In this document: positions 10,228 to 22,263 of the stretch, piece after piece
How positions within the stretch are numbered: the stretch's first letter is position 1
Layout: each line of letters begins with the position of its first letter
NCBI RefSeq assembly: GCF_019649055.1
Contig: NW_026570342.1
Coordinates: 332,595 to 396,594 of the forward strand
Source of the DNA: Paramacrobiotus metropolitanus
Lineage: Eukaryota; Tardigrada; Eutardigrada; Parachela; Macrobiotidae
Reading direction: 5' to 3'
Length of the DNA: 64,000 bases
Program-made: the position numbers and the translations under genes
The notes under the pieces: generated by a model
Seen by the model: the letters and a program-made list of their open reading frames with translations, nothing else
What the model was told of the DNA's origin: nothing
The model's database searches: none

Positions 10228-13200
10228 TTAATCTTTTCCAAGAATCCATTTCTTCAATCGGCTGCGGATGCCACCGCGACTGGTCTCCACCTGCACCTCC
10301 GCGTGCTCCACATGCGCGGCCTTCCTGACTTCCTTCATCAGCTCCAGGAAGTTCTTAATCTTGGGACCGCTCTTCTCCAGTTTGAACAGACTCTCAATCG
10401 CCTGTGTCACCGCTTTAGCGGAAATATCCGCACCACTCTTGCGCTGGGCATACGCCTTGGCAAAGGTCTCCTTTTCGTGGCGATAGTGCTGCAGTGACTG
10501 TTCCAACTGCACCGCATTGGCGCGCACCTCAGCATTTGGACTCTCCTTCTGGTTTTTAATCAGATACAAGAGATAGTCTTCGTACGCGTCATTAAACGGT
10601 GTCAGAGCGTTGTGGCTGAGAAAGCAGGCGAAGATCGACAAGCAGCGATTGATCTCGTCGCTCTCCTTCTTCCACTGCGCAATGGTCCCTTCCAGCTCGC
10701 GGACCATGGCTTTCTGGGCCTTCTTTTTCTCCTCATCGGAATCAATCTGGACCCGTTTGGCTTCATCGCGTACCTTGATGTTGCGGCGCTCGGTGACGCT
10801 CTTAATATGCAGGTGCACCTGATAGGAATGCCCACACTTGAAACAGTTCTCGGATTTCTCCCGATTGCAACTGTATCCCTCCACCAGGCCATCCTCTCCT
10901 ACCTCCACATCCTGGTCGGGATGCATGTTATCCGGTCGAAAGCGCCGGGTTTCTCCCACCTTAACGTACTTATTGAAGGCATTGCAGTCCAGCAAGCCCG
11001 TATTGCCGACAAAATTAGCGTCGTCGTTATCCAGGAAGCAGCGATCGTGACAGATGGACTTCTAATGCGCTTTCTTCAACCCGTTGACGCTGACGGTCTC
11101 GCAGCAGTCTGCGTGACCGCACACTGTGCGCGGATGCTCTAACGGCGTGGTGATAATGTCGACAGCCGGCGTAAACAGCTCTTTCCGCAGCTGTTCAATA
11201 TTGCCCTGGAATTCCTTGACGCGTTTACGTTGTATCTCACAGAGACGGACGTTCTCTCCGATCTGCATACTGATCTCGGCCAGCGGCTGCGTCAACGCCT
11301 GGAACACGCAAGAAGTTGAAGCAGTTATGAATTGGTTTTGAAACAGGTCAGATGAAAAACGCCAAGTTATGCATAGAAATGTTTTATTGTTTAGGCTATT
11401 ACGGTTATTTACTTCATGTTTTCCAGTGTTCTGGCTTTTTATTACAGAGTTTGAATCGTTTTCGGTTATCAAATTGATTTAACTGAATTTTCTTTTTTTC
11501 AAATGAATTACCACCCATGTACTCGTAACTGTGAATAATATGTCTTTGCAATTTTTAAATCGTTAAAAGTACAACGAGCACCATTTGATTTGGAAAACAT
11601 TTATGAAATGAAGACTAAAATGCAAAACCTAAGAAAATCCAGTTTGAACTGTAATCTCGGCAGTCACCTTTAATAAGTATCACTCGTAAGTACTAACTAA
11701 GTACTCAAAACAACACAAATTCATAAGAAAAACACTTCCTCAATGCTATCCTGATCGGGGATTGTACCCATCACACATATAGCATTTCCTCGTTGAATTT
11801 GAACAGATAGCCGCTGCTTAAAAAACTCTTTCGCCCGCTTCTGGCCTGTGGCGGTTGCTATCCCGTTTCCAACCTTGTCAACGAGCATTTTCGTACCATC
11901 CCCCCATGGTCCGTAAATTTCAATCGCTGCCGCTGTGAGGTTGTATCTTGGTAAAAGCCAGGCGTGTTTGATCAGTTTGGCCCGTTCCGCCAGCTCGGCA
12001 GCGGCTCCAACGTTCAGAAAGGTGCGGTCGATATACGAAGCAGCGAGTGTGTCAACGCAGGTCACGTCAATAGCAAGCGGTTTACCGCGCTCCCAGGGTA
12101 TAAGAGTGATCACGTCCGGCCTCTTGCGATCTTTCACTGAGAGACCTTTTGGTTCCATTTTCGCTGGAAAACCGGCAGTCTTCAGTCCGCGGGTGAATTC
12201 CGCGCTGATGCCATCATGCCGTGGCAGCCTTCCGGCTTACCGCTTACAACGGAGCCCGTGCCGGCCCAATTCATCGACTTGTCCGCCACAAACACACACG
12301 TGGGGAGTGACTATTGGTGCTCCCAGACGTAGCGCTACACTTATACGGAAGGAGTTGTTGTCCAATAAGTTTCCGAGACATGCTGCAGGCAAAGCATAAA
12401 TCCATACACCGGATTCAGGCACTGACACCGCCTTCAAGTGTGCGACTTCTTCTTTTGTAGTCCGTAATTCAGTCAAACTGGAAAACGCATGTAGTATTGC
12501 CGGTGTATCCCACGCTTTCTGGACATGCCTGAACGCCTCACTAGGAAGTTCGTCCGTATCCGCTAACAATTTCCATGCTAGTGTAGCAGTGGTTATATCC
12601 GTGGCGGGCAACGTAGGGCACAATTTGGAGATCAGCGGATGCAACGAAGAAGCCGATGCCAAATAGGCGGGGGAAGCTAGCTTCTCGGTGCGTCTGATCC
12701 CCAAACCACCCAGACGAACGGGCAGTGATGCTTGTAGCCACGTCGGGTGATCCATCCGCACATTGGTGATGGATTCGACCGCGTCGCGGAAAACCTGGTC
12801 CAGTCTGTACAACTCTCGAGGAAACATCCATGCGAGGGAGGTGCGGAGAATGTGGACGATTTTCGGTACTCCTAGACAATTCTTTAACAGAAACAGCGCT
12901 TGGTGTTTAGGAACTGTAATCTATACCTGGATGGAAGTGCGGGCGTTGTTGACGGAGATCGTGTCCTCCACTTTATGGGGTGGCAAGGAGCGGATGTACT
13001 GCATCATTTTCTGGCACGTGGCCACCCCGAGATCCCAACTCGCTCCGTAGTCCCGTTCGTTGTCCGGAGAGAACTGGACGTTGTTGGGCGCTGTGGCCAC
13101 CAGGAAGCGGAAGGTTTCGTTGTCGAAACAGTAGACATTTTGCGCGCCAAACGGAATGGCCACATGGGGCGGTCGGCTTTTGATGGTGTCCAGAATCTTG

Positions 13201-13860
13201 ATCAGTGTGGGTGCCGTGTCGCCGGGCGCATAGAAAGTATTCCGCGAGTTGGTGAAGAGAAACAGGATGTTCTTACTGGCGCTCTTGTTTAAGTTCTTCA
13301 GCAGCTCAAAAATGCAGTACTGGAAGACGACGGAGACGCGTGCGTTGTTGGGCTTCAGCAGGATACACTGTACAGATGGCGTTGATCTCTTTGTACTGTG
13401 ATAGGAACGTCAGGAGATTGCGCATGTTGGTGCCGTCGGTCTGCACGCCAGCGCAGTCGCCAATGCCGGGTGTGTCGATCAGCCGCACCGTTCCATCACC
13501 GGTCTCGAAGGTGTAGCACTTGGCCGACTGTGTACCAGATACGTTATCACTTTTCTCGTTCTTGTCCGGATTGCCTAACGTCACCGATGTGGTCCGGAAC
13601 GTGTCCGGGTCATAATGCGTGAACTAGGAGGATATCAGACAGATAACGTTTTTTTTCGCTTCTTTCAGTCCTTCATGACAGATATAGTTGGCGAAAGCGT
13701 TGATAAATGTTGATTTGCCCACGCCTGATTCACCCAGAAGCAGAATCGTCATGTCCTTTCCGCATCCTGCCGTTTCAGCGAAGGTCGTCGTTTCCGTTTC
13801 GTTTTCGTAATATTCGATTTCCTCCATAATTTGTCTGAAAAGGCACGCTCTGTTTTGCAT
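10228..13860 (-). pseudogene. P-loop GTPase gene (AIG1/septin-like G domain), broken
   Basis: The start ATG at 13860 opens a protein with a P-loop at residues 43-50 (GESGVGKS), a switch/G3 motif DTPGIGD near 13478-13450, and a later Cys/His-rich segment around 11150-10990. A long charged C-terminal part follows (10995-10228) that ends in a basic tail. The G domain is of the GIMAP/AIG1 or related dynamin-like type, proteins that act as membrane- or stress-associated GTPases; the exact family is not certain. Lesions: an in-frame TAG at 13624-13626, a frameshift near 13370, and another in-frame TAG at about 11062. An intron from 12926 to 11299 (GTATAG...CCAG) contains a retrotransposon fragment. 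Two nonsense codons plus a frameshift argue for a pseudogene rather than sequencing error alone. Confidence 0.72.
11700..12920 (-). mobile_element. 5'-truncated non-LTR retrotransposon (RLE type) in the GTPase intron
   Basis: On the minus strand the sequence starts near 12918, within about ten bases of the splice donor, in the middle of a reverse transcriptase (ALFLLKNC, as in the copy at 14399). It continues through the thumb-like region (LGGLGIRRTEKLASPAYL) to a CCHC motif (CVCGGQVDELGRHGLRC). It ends in a restriction-like endonuclease with RPD...PW...DVTCVDTLA, finishing at 11721. The reading frame is intact apart from one TAA at 12237-12239. It is in the same orientation as the host gene. 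5' truncation is typical of target-primed reverse transcription. Confidence 0.85.
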
Positions 13861-13869
13861 TTGACAGCT

Positions 13870-14398
13870 ACAATACGTTGTTCACCGAAGCCAAGCGAAG
13901 GTCACACAGAAAGTTTTTAAAAAATTTATTAATTGGCTATAAACAATGTAATTTAAATTTCTATGATTTCCATGATTTCTATGATGCATATCATATTTCT
14001 ATGATTTCGAGTAAAACGTTTTTGTGTTAATTTTTCCTGTGTCCGGCCGACTGCAAGGAAAGTAGCTGGAAATGCTCCGTGATGTGTCTGGCCTCCTGGT
14101 TGTATTAGTCCTCAAAGAATCCAAGTTTTATCCGGTTGACCTGACCAATTATCCGGCTGACCTGACCTGCATGCATATGATTTTTCATTGAATTATTCAT
14201 ATTGAAATATTACAATTATTCTCATCTTCGATGGATTGATTCGTTCTTGGATTAATTTGGGCATCTTTCGAAATTACTTGGGGTTAACATTTGTGAGCCC
14301 CGAGTAATCGGGGTGAGTCGTTTCTTCGTTGAAATGTGCAACGTTAGTGGAGAGCTCTTGTCTGGTTTCCTGCACTGCTTTTCAGCTTACAACCAGTG
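13870..14398. other. divergent upstream region between GTPase relic and retrotransposon
   Basis: No coding feature. It contains the 5' side of the plus-strand retrotransposon, including short repeats such as atccggytgacctgacc near 14133 and 14152. A promoter cannot be recognised. Confidence 0.45.
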
Positions 14399-17300
14399 AT
14401 GCCTCCACCAACAGTTCCCCATCCCTACAAGTGCTCGGGTTGTGGAAAACCTCTGCATGGATGGGGAAGACATAAACAAAGCTGCCCAAAGAACCTCTCG
14501 CAGAACCTGCAGCTTGTCCGCGTCGTTCAGTCCCCTTCCACGGGCTCAGTGACATCAAACCAGCCTGTGCCCGCCTCTGCTGGTAATTCTGCCGGAGCAG
14601 CACCCACGCCTCCGCCAGCGGCAAACATTTTCCGGCCTTCAGAGGAGCGTGTAATGCGGCGCATCCCTCATGGAGCAAGACCTGCTGCCAGAAGCTCCAT
14701 GCAACAAGTGCTTGTGCAGGTTGCCACAGCAAACAGCAGTGGCTCATGGCTGAAGCTCTTGTCCTTCGCTCCCTCCGCACTCCGCTTGCCTGCTAAGCCT
14801 AAATCAGGACGAGGAGGTTCTCTGGCTTCGGAGGTAAAGAAGAACCTCGGAAGCTATGACAGCAATACCGCGCAGCTCCCGACTACACCACCACACAATC
14901 GGAAGAGACGCACTGACGAAGATCTCGTCCGCAGAGTCGGGCAACGAATTGACGACGGCTCAATATCGGGTGCGATGAACGTCATCTTGTCCACCGACGC
15001 TCTTCTTAAGCCGTCCGCAGAGGTTCTTTTGGAGCTGCGTCTAAAGCACCCTTGTAGCCCACCTCCAGCTGTACCTCGCCTCGACCCGCCCCCTCCCGCA
15101 GCCCCACGTGTCACTCGCGCGGAGGTGTTCGCTGCTGTCCACAGTTTCCCCAGAGGATCGGGCGCCGGACCGCACGGATTAAGACCGCAGCACCTCTTCG
15201 ACATGGTTGGACCTAAACTGGACGACCTTTCCGGCCCTTTCTGCGAAGCTTTGGCAGGGGTACTAAACCTCGTCGTGGACGGTAACGTGCCAGTAGAAAT
15301 CCGCCATGTGTTCTTCGGTGGTAAGCTGATAGCATTGCGGAAAAAGGATGGAGGCCTCCGTCCTATAGCGGTCGGCCTCACACTTCGCCGTCTGGCCGCC
15401 AAGATAATTTGTGCACGTGTATCGGACCAAACAGCCGCCATTTTGTCGCCGTTTCAGCTCGGAGTGAATGTGCGCGGCGGTGCCGAAGCGATCGTGCATG
15501 CCACCCGAAAGTTTATGGAGTCTGCCGCTGATGATACTTTAGTTGTCCTGAAAGTTGACTTCAAAAATGCGTTCAACACGATATCCAGAGAAGCTGTTTT
15601 AGCCGCCATGGATAAACACTTTCCTGAATACAGCAACTTTATACGCAGTGCCGATGGACATCACTCCTCTTTGTTCTTAGAAGACCTTTTGCTATCGTCA
15701 GAATCTGGAGTGCAACAAGGAGATCCGTTGGGCCCGCTTTTGTTTAGTCTCGTTCTCCGTCCTGTTATCACAGCCCTGCGAGCGGAGCTAAATGCTTGGT
15801 TCCTTGACGACGGAACCCTGGGTGATAAACCAGCGACAGTTGCCGAAAGCTTCGAAAAGTTAGTACACGATGCACAAGCCGTCGGTCTGCACGTCAATGA
15901 GGCAAAGTGCGAACTAATCGTCATCGGCGGATCCGAAGAGTCTCAGCGGACAGTTACCGAACACTTTGTCGAGCGGTATCCCAGTTTGCGCGTACTATCG
16001 AAGTCTACCATGTCCCTCCTAGGTGCTCCCGTTTTGGATGACGCAATCGCTCCTGTGCTCAAGGAAAAAGCCACCGCACTAACTGCGGCTTGCGAGCGCC
16101 TGCAGTTGTTACCAAATCATCAGGCCTTGTTCCTCCTAAAGAATTGTCTTGGTGCCCCAAAAATAATCTATATGCTGCGTTGCTGCAACGCGTGGAAATA
16201 TCCCAACCAGCTTTATCAACTCGATGAGGCACTGCGGATGTGTTTTCAGGACCAATCAGATGTTCGAACGAACCACGACGACTACCCGTGTTGGCGCCAA
16301 GCATCGTTGCCCGTCAGTAGAGGAGGTATTGGCATCCACCGGTCGGAGGAATTATCTCTCTTAGCCTTTTTGGCTTCGATTCACTCCGTTTTCAACCTGG
16401 TGTCAGCGCTACTCCCTACACGCGGAGCACTTGTTAGTACCGAAGCCCAAGACCTATGGAAAGTAAAGGCCGTTCAAGCAGAAATCCCCGAATCTGCTTT
16501 CCGAAAGTCGCAGAAAGCATGGGATTTGACTCTTTGTAATGTATCATAAGCCGCTTTGTTAAACGTTTTTCAGAACGATGATGTCAACAAAGCCCGCCTA
16601 CTCGCCCAGTCCAAACCTGAGGCCGGCATCTGGTTGAACGCGCTGCCGTCGGCCCACATCGGAAACTTACTCGACGACGACACCCTGAAGATCAGCGTCG
16701 GGCTTCGCTTGGGCGCAAAAATCTGTGAGCCACACCAGTGCAGTAAATGCCATAGACCTGTGGACGGCCTTGGACATCACGGGTTGTCATGCCCATTCTC
16801 TGCGGGTAGACATCCACGTCATGGTGGCCTGAACAACATCGTTTGCCGTGGGCTGGTGTCAGCTGGTGTGCCTGCCAAACTGGAACCCCAGGGAACATCC
16901 CGCACGTCGGATCGTCGTCCCGACGGCTGCACAACTTTCGCCTGGAAGCGCGGCATGTGTCTGGCTTGGGACGTGACTTGTGTAGACACGGTGGCGATTT
17001 CTCATCTCAAAGCCACCTCCACCAGTGCGGGAGCGGCAGCGGTACAAGCCGAAGAGAAGAAATCGAGACTGTATTCCTATCTGGTCGGCCGTTAAATTTT
17101 TGCACCAATTGTCTTTGAAACGATGGAACCATGGGGACCCTCTGCAATTGCCATTGTCAAAGAATTAGGCAAAAGACTGCAACTACATACCGGGGAGTCT
17201 CGCTCAGACGAATTTCTGCGACAACGATTGTCGCTTGTAATCCAAAGAGGAAACGCGACATCTATACTCAGGACCGTTGGGGAAGCGGATAAATTAAATG

Positions 17301-17400
17301 AGAGATTTACCTGTTGTAACTCGTTTTTGTGTTAATCTATTATGTTTCGATACATTGCGCCTTGTGTTTGATTTGACCAATAAAATTTACGTATTTAAAT
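14399..17400 (+). mobile_element. non-LTR retrotransposon, R2-superclade-like (RT + CCHC + RLE), nearly full length
   Basis: An ORF from ATG 14399 runs 716 codons. It has an N-terminal zinc finger (CSGCGKPLHGWGRHKQSC), a Pro-rich linker, and RT motifs GSGAGPHGLRPQHL, motif A KVDFKNAFN (about residue 385), motif B SGVQQGDPLGPLLF, and motif C with FLDDGTL in place of YxDD (about residue 468). After a stop at 16547, a second frame supplies the CCHC motif (CSKCHRPVDGLGHHGLSC) and the endonuclease signature (RRPDG...WDVTCVDTVA). A frameshift near 17095 leads into the C-terminal tail (DEFLRQRLSLVIQRGN). An AATAAA lies at 17379. Elements of this class use target-primed reverse transcription. The 38 bases at about 16537-16574 begin GTAATG and end TTTTTCAG, so the central stop could lie in a tiny intron. 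Confidence 0.87.
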
Positions 17401-17409
17401 TTGTTTATA

Positions 17410-17680
17410 ACGCGGGGCCGTATGGGCGCCACGCGTATCCTCGACAGCGAACAGCGGTGAACCCGGATGAGGCTTTATTGCCGAATCTAATGCGCACCGT
17501 GGCGCAGCAACACCAGACTAATGAGGAAGGATCCTGCAGCCAGTGCAACTGTGCTGCAGGTCCGTCAAAACAGCGCAGCAATGTGCGGGGTGGAAATCCC
17601 CAGAAACAGCGAATAGCTACTCAGGAGGGCGGGGCGTCCCGCCCTTACATGTTTTTAAATGTATTTTTTTAATATAAGTT
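17410..17680. repeat. dispersed repeat downstream of the retrotransposon, partner at 24691-24860
   Basis: Shares ataacgcggggccgtatggg, cgcgtatcct and the later ctgcagccagtg/ctgcagtcagtg and ctgcag-(g)a-cctgtc strings with 24691-24860. It may be part of a separate non-autonomous element or the distal 3' region of the retrotransposon. Confidence 0.55.
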
Positions 17681-17689
17681 TTTAAAAAA

Positions 17690-19290
17690 TAATAATATTT
17701 CCAGGTGTCCTTGTATCTGCATAACAAATTTAGCTCCAAGGTTTGGACGATCGCATTGGAAGCTTTGAGTAGTGTGAATTTAACTGAGAAATTGCCGACT
17801 TAAGCTGATTGACTTCGTAAGGCTATATCTTCCCTCATCTTTCCCTGATATCGTGACTATATGGTTCAGATTGTAGGTAATTTGGTGTAGACTCTAAACT
17901 AGTATTGAGTAGTCAGAAACTTTGATCTGTGTTTTTTGCATCGTCAAATATCTGGGACTATACAGTTTTGCTCAGTTTAATTGTCAAGAATTAAGCTGAT
18001 TTTAGCCGTTGGAAGAGTTTTCAAGAAGTGCTGCTGATGTGTCAGGAACCTAATAATGCCGTTTTGTTTAGAATTCGTTTGCAAATTCAATGATATGTCA
18101 ACTGCAAAAATCAGCCCACTCTGAGAAAAGATATCCAGCCATCAGCTTAAGCCTTTGAGCAACTGCTCCGCTTAACCTTAGCGTATGGTTAAGTGCGAGC
18201 GTATGGTAAGTGAAAATACCATACAAACGCGTAGTATGGCGATCGACTTTCAAAGGCTCCTCTTAACACCTGTCCAATTCACTTGCACCAGATATACAAT
18301 TTTTGAACACAGAAAACATTTTTGAATGTAAATTTAATTTTTTGGAAAGATATCGAATCACGCGCTGCGTGGTTCGATATCTTTCCAAAGCATACAATTT
18401 ACCTTGTAGTGATAGTGCAATAAAAGTCGCTCCCAGGCTTTTCATAATGCGAGGAAACCGGGTTTTGTTTAGTGTGCTGGCTTCTGTGACAGCAAGTATG
18501 ATTAAGTGCGGAGCGTTTAGCACCGGATGCGCTTGATCAACGTGGTTGTCACGATAATTCATACGTCCATCATCGATTAGTGGGTAATTATATAACACTT
18601 TTCTCCAGTAACCATGCATTCCGAAAGCGTACGATGTCGATCACGCATCAAAATAATAATAACGTATCTTCCGTTAAAATCGTTACTTTGTAGAGCAGAC
18701 ACGAGCAACAAGGAAGTAGTGTAAACAAGGCAAGTTCCAAACAGCGGTCTTATTTATTCTTTTGAGTGACTGCTTCTGGCATTGCGGTGACAACTGGTAC
18801 CAGACTACCGGATACTGTTGCCGATTTCTGTTAATTCCGTATAGAAAGTTTCGCTGATATACACTATACAGTAGCACTATATAATATGCACTTGTATAAA
18901 GCCAGATCGAAACATGTAGCGCAGTCACACAGCTAATACTTTATGAAAACTCCCTTTTTTTCCTCAAAATGTCACTACGCGGACGATGGATATGCAGTTC
19001 AGGTAAAGACAGTATTTACAAATACCATAGTCACCAGCATTGCGCTCAGAATCGTAACGATTTAACAAATTTATTGACACTTGTCCCCGGTGCTCTTCGT
19101 ATAATGTCTTTACATATCGTTTTTCGCTAACAACTTCTTCCGTAATCAAGTTTGTTGTTGGCACTACACATACATGCGTGACATATAAAGATATGTAGAC
19201 GTAACTTGTAAGTACAGTTATTATTACTGTCGTTGCGTACATCAGTATTTGTCACAAATTTTCTATAAAAGTGAAAGATTTTTACTGAAT
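17690..19290. other. intergenic, no gene seen; short hairpin inside
   Basis: AT-rich. Open frames at 18263-18619 and 18964-19242 (minus) show no family signature. A 49-bp hairpin at 18341-18389 is listed separately. Confidence 0.5.
18341..18389. repeat. perfect-arm foldback hairpin, 49 bp
   Basis: The arm tttggaaagatatcgaa is mirrored by ttcgatatctttccaaa around a centre rich in cgcgctgcg. No convincing target duplication is seen. It could be a tiny foldback element or a structured regulatory sequence. Confidence 0.75.
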
Positions 19291-19297
19291 ACACAAC

Positions 19298-20910
19298 TCA
19301 GCCGATTACAGAAATGGGCGGCCTAATCACACAGAACATTTCGTCTAAATTAGCCGATGCTGGTGCTGTTCCCATGACTGAGGCCGCGTTCCCGCGTTGG
19401 ATGTCTATACTGATCCGTTGGCGCAGAAACTCCGTCGCCAGTACCTCGCCTGTTTCCTGTTGTATCATCTTCCCGACTTCGGTGACCAAACGAGAGGCGT
19501 CCGGTCCGAGTGGTCCGAGTGTTTAGACGCCAACTGCACGGAACAGGTAATCTCGGGTGAGTTCCCGATACTTTGCCACTTTATCCTGCTCTGCGCGCGC
19601 CGCATGCTTCGATGTTGCCGCGATGTGCGACAAAGCTACCGTGCACTCACATGTGGCGTCCCAGGTCAACATTTTTCCTCTTTCCCACGGAACCAAGGTC
19701 ACTCCGTCTGGGCGCTTTCCATTGGTGAGGCAAGTACCAGGTGGTTCCAGTTCCGTTTAAATACCGGCGGAAGCAAAGGCACGCTTTAAACTCATGTCCG
19801 ACTGGGCTGTCACCAGTAGGGTTTCCCCCGTGTCCCGAATGATCGGTTCGCCCCAAATCTTCTGGTGTTTTCTGGTTTCAAAGGCTGGGAGATCAGCTTT
19901 GCTCATTCGTTGCCACTCTTCTGTGGCGCTGCGGCAGTAAATTTCCGGGTCGAAATCCACTAACTCACTTGTCAGTTTAGCAACTGAGTAAGCCGAGGCC
20001 AAAAAGTCCGGGAGGGCCAGCTTCTCAATGCTCCGGATTCCGAGACCACCATGTGCGACCGGAAGTGCCGCTTGCATCCATATGGCGTCGGTGATATCCA
20101 CATTTGTAATTCTGGACAGACAGTCGATGATCATTTGTCGAGCTGTCGCAGCAACTCTGCTTGCAGGTAGCACCGTGCAGTTCGCAACCTGTAGATCATT
20201 CTTACTGGACCCATGCTGCATTTCAAAAGGTACAACGCGTGGTGGGCAGGTAGCAGAGTTAAACGCTGAGTCATCCGGGCAATCTTCTCGGTTTCAGCAG
20301 CTAGGGTGCCTGCTACCGCGTCATCGTGGAGTGGTGCGCCGAGGTAATTTAATTCATTCAGATGTGGCAGCCGCAAATCAGGAAACGATTGAAGGAATGC
20401 GTCAGTTACTCTTCGGCGATCGATTTCGGAGCCTCCAATTACTACCAATTCGCATTTTGAGATATTCAGATGCAGCCCGGCCTTTTTCAGCGCTTCTCGC
20501 AAAGCACACAGGTCATCGTATACGTCTTCTGGGTCGCCTCCCAGTGCATCGTCATCCAAAAAGCTCTCACGGAATTTTGATTTCAGGTGACGGTGCGGTT
20601 TGATGGTGGCAAGGCAGTATAGTAGCGGACCTTTGGGATCGCCCTGTTGTATTCCTGCTTGTGAAGAGATGCGGTAGGCGCCATGCAGCAGGACTGATGG
20701 TGCGCCGTAACACTGCCAGACGTAACGGTAATATTGTGGCAGAAATTCTTCCGTTGCTTCCAGGATTTTATTCCGGTCAAGCGAATTAAACGCATTTCTT
20801 ACATCCAGCTTCAAAAAGGCTTGGGCTTTGTCGCTTTTGACGGCATTCTCGATGAAGCAGCGCGCACCATGAACTGCTGCTTCTACACCGCCTTTCTGTG
20901 GTAACTTGTA
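19298..20910 (-). mobile_element. decayed non-LTR retrotransposon (second subfamily), 5'-truncated
   Basis: On the minus strand it begins near 20910 inside RT with motif A (KLDVRNAFNSLDR), motif B (AGIQQGDPKGPLLY) and motif C (SFLDDDALGGD). It continues to about 20131, shifts frame, and continues as the thumb-like region (GGLGIRSIEKLALPDFL) to 19757. Most of the CCHC region is missing; endonuclease and tail pieces follow in other frames, ending at 19298 (TEFLRQRISIDIQRGN). Protein divergence from the copy at 14399 puts it in a different subfamily. It is clearly inactive: 5'-truncated, with a deletion and frameshifts. Confidence 0.82.
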
Positions 20911-21096
20911 AGTTACCGCAGTATAGACTACAGAGTATAATTATGTGATGATGTTACGGCATGTTTAATTAGATTGTGTTTAATTTATTAATTGTTTTAG
21001 AAACCAAACAACTTGTCTACAATTTAAGAACAGGAACTGCTTCAGTACTCCACCTATCAAGATTAGGCAGTGTAATTTTTTTCAGTGGGCCTATCG

Positions 21097-22263
21097 ATGA
21101 TCCTTATTATCGCACAGGCCATACAGAATCCACTCAATCCCGAGAAGAAACCGGAGCGATCTCCTGCTGGTAAGCCACTTCTTTTGGCTAGTCAACAAGT
21201 AACTGCTGCCTCCGGAAATCGAATAAGGAAAGTCGGGTGCGGCGTCCCAATCACTGTGAAAACGGTGCCCATACCGGAACCCGAAAGGGTACGAATTGCG
21301 TTTGTATTTATATTTCCTTAAAATTTCCACAACTTGTCAACTGTTCATTTCGATTTTATGAAGTATTGTAGACGTACCGTATAATACTGCATTAATGTTT
21401 ATTGATGTTTACTCTGGCGGTGCAGCAGATGTACTGACCGCTGTACACAGTTGCACACAGCAATAGCAGAATAGCGGTAGCCAAGGATCTGAGGAATAAT
21501 CACGGTTAAATAATTCTTTACCACGCGAATACGAAGGTCGTACATGTACCACAGGTCGTACATGTACATGATTTCGTTAATAGCAATACATAATATTTGG
21601 TGTACAGTTTCGCTTGACCACCTTCCGCTGAACCGCACCGGGCTGGCGTTTACCAACATTCCAGCTACCGGAATGATCCTGCACATTTCACAGTACAACA
21701 ATCCTAATGATACGGATTGTGTGTATCGGCTGTTTCTCGGCTTATACGGACACAACGGACAGTGCCCCGGCAAAGCGCTGTCTTCAGTGGATTCCGACAT
21801 ACCTGGTACGTTGCAATCTAGATTTATTATTTCAATATTAATATCTGCATCGGTTCAAAAACAAACCAGTTAACCAAAATCAAACAATTTTGAATTTTGT
21901 TTAGTGACCAATAACATCCACATGTTGTACGTGGATTATAATCGTGTGTACATCGCATACATCTGCCGCGCCACCAACTACAAAACCGGCATTTGTGACG
22001 ACCCGGTCTTCCACGTGATGACCCGTGTTCGACCGGATAAAATGCCAGCCAAAGAGCTGAAGGCCATCGACGACATTGTGGACAAGACGCTGGCGCCTTA
22101 CTGTCACACTGCCGCTGACGTTGATCAGCAGATGCACTCCGACGCGAAGCCCTTTTGTAAACCGGCGGATTTCGGCGATACGTGCGCCTTCCGTGCCCTG
22201 ACCGCTCTGACCCACGACATTAATAACGCAACACAGTATCAGTATAAGGAAAGCAGGCCCTAG
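21097..22263 (+). pseudogene. lipocalin copy B, inverted paralogue lacking the G-x-W exon start
   Basis: Exons parallel copy A: exon 1 21097-21288 (signal-like MILIIAQAIQN, then the shared GCGVP and KTVPI motifs), exon 2 21608-21804, exon 3 21905-22263 (359 nt, the same length as copy A). Exon 2 is 197 nt against 250 in copy A. About 53 bp just after the acceptor, encoding the lipocalin G-x-W segment, is gone, and the loss is not a multiple of three, so the joined frame does not close. Outside that region identity is high (SQYN...DCVYRLFLGL and the exon 3 body). An alternative acceptor could rescue translation but would still lack the G-x-W motif. This is most likely a recently inactivated duplicate. 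Confidence 0.72.

Noticed and set aside
10612-11142. 176-codon plus-strand frame
   Set aside because: It is the reverse complement shadow of the GTPase C-terminal exon, whose minus-strand frame has the domain-like sequence.
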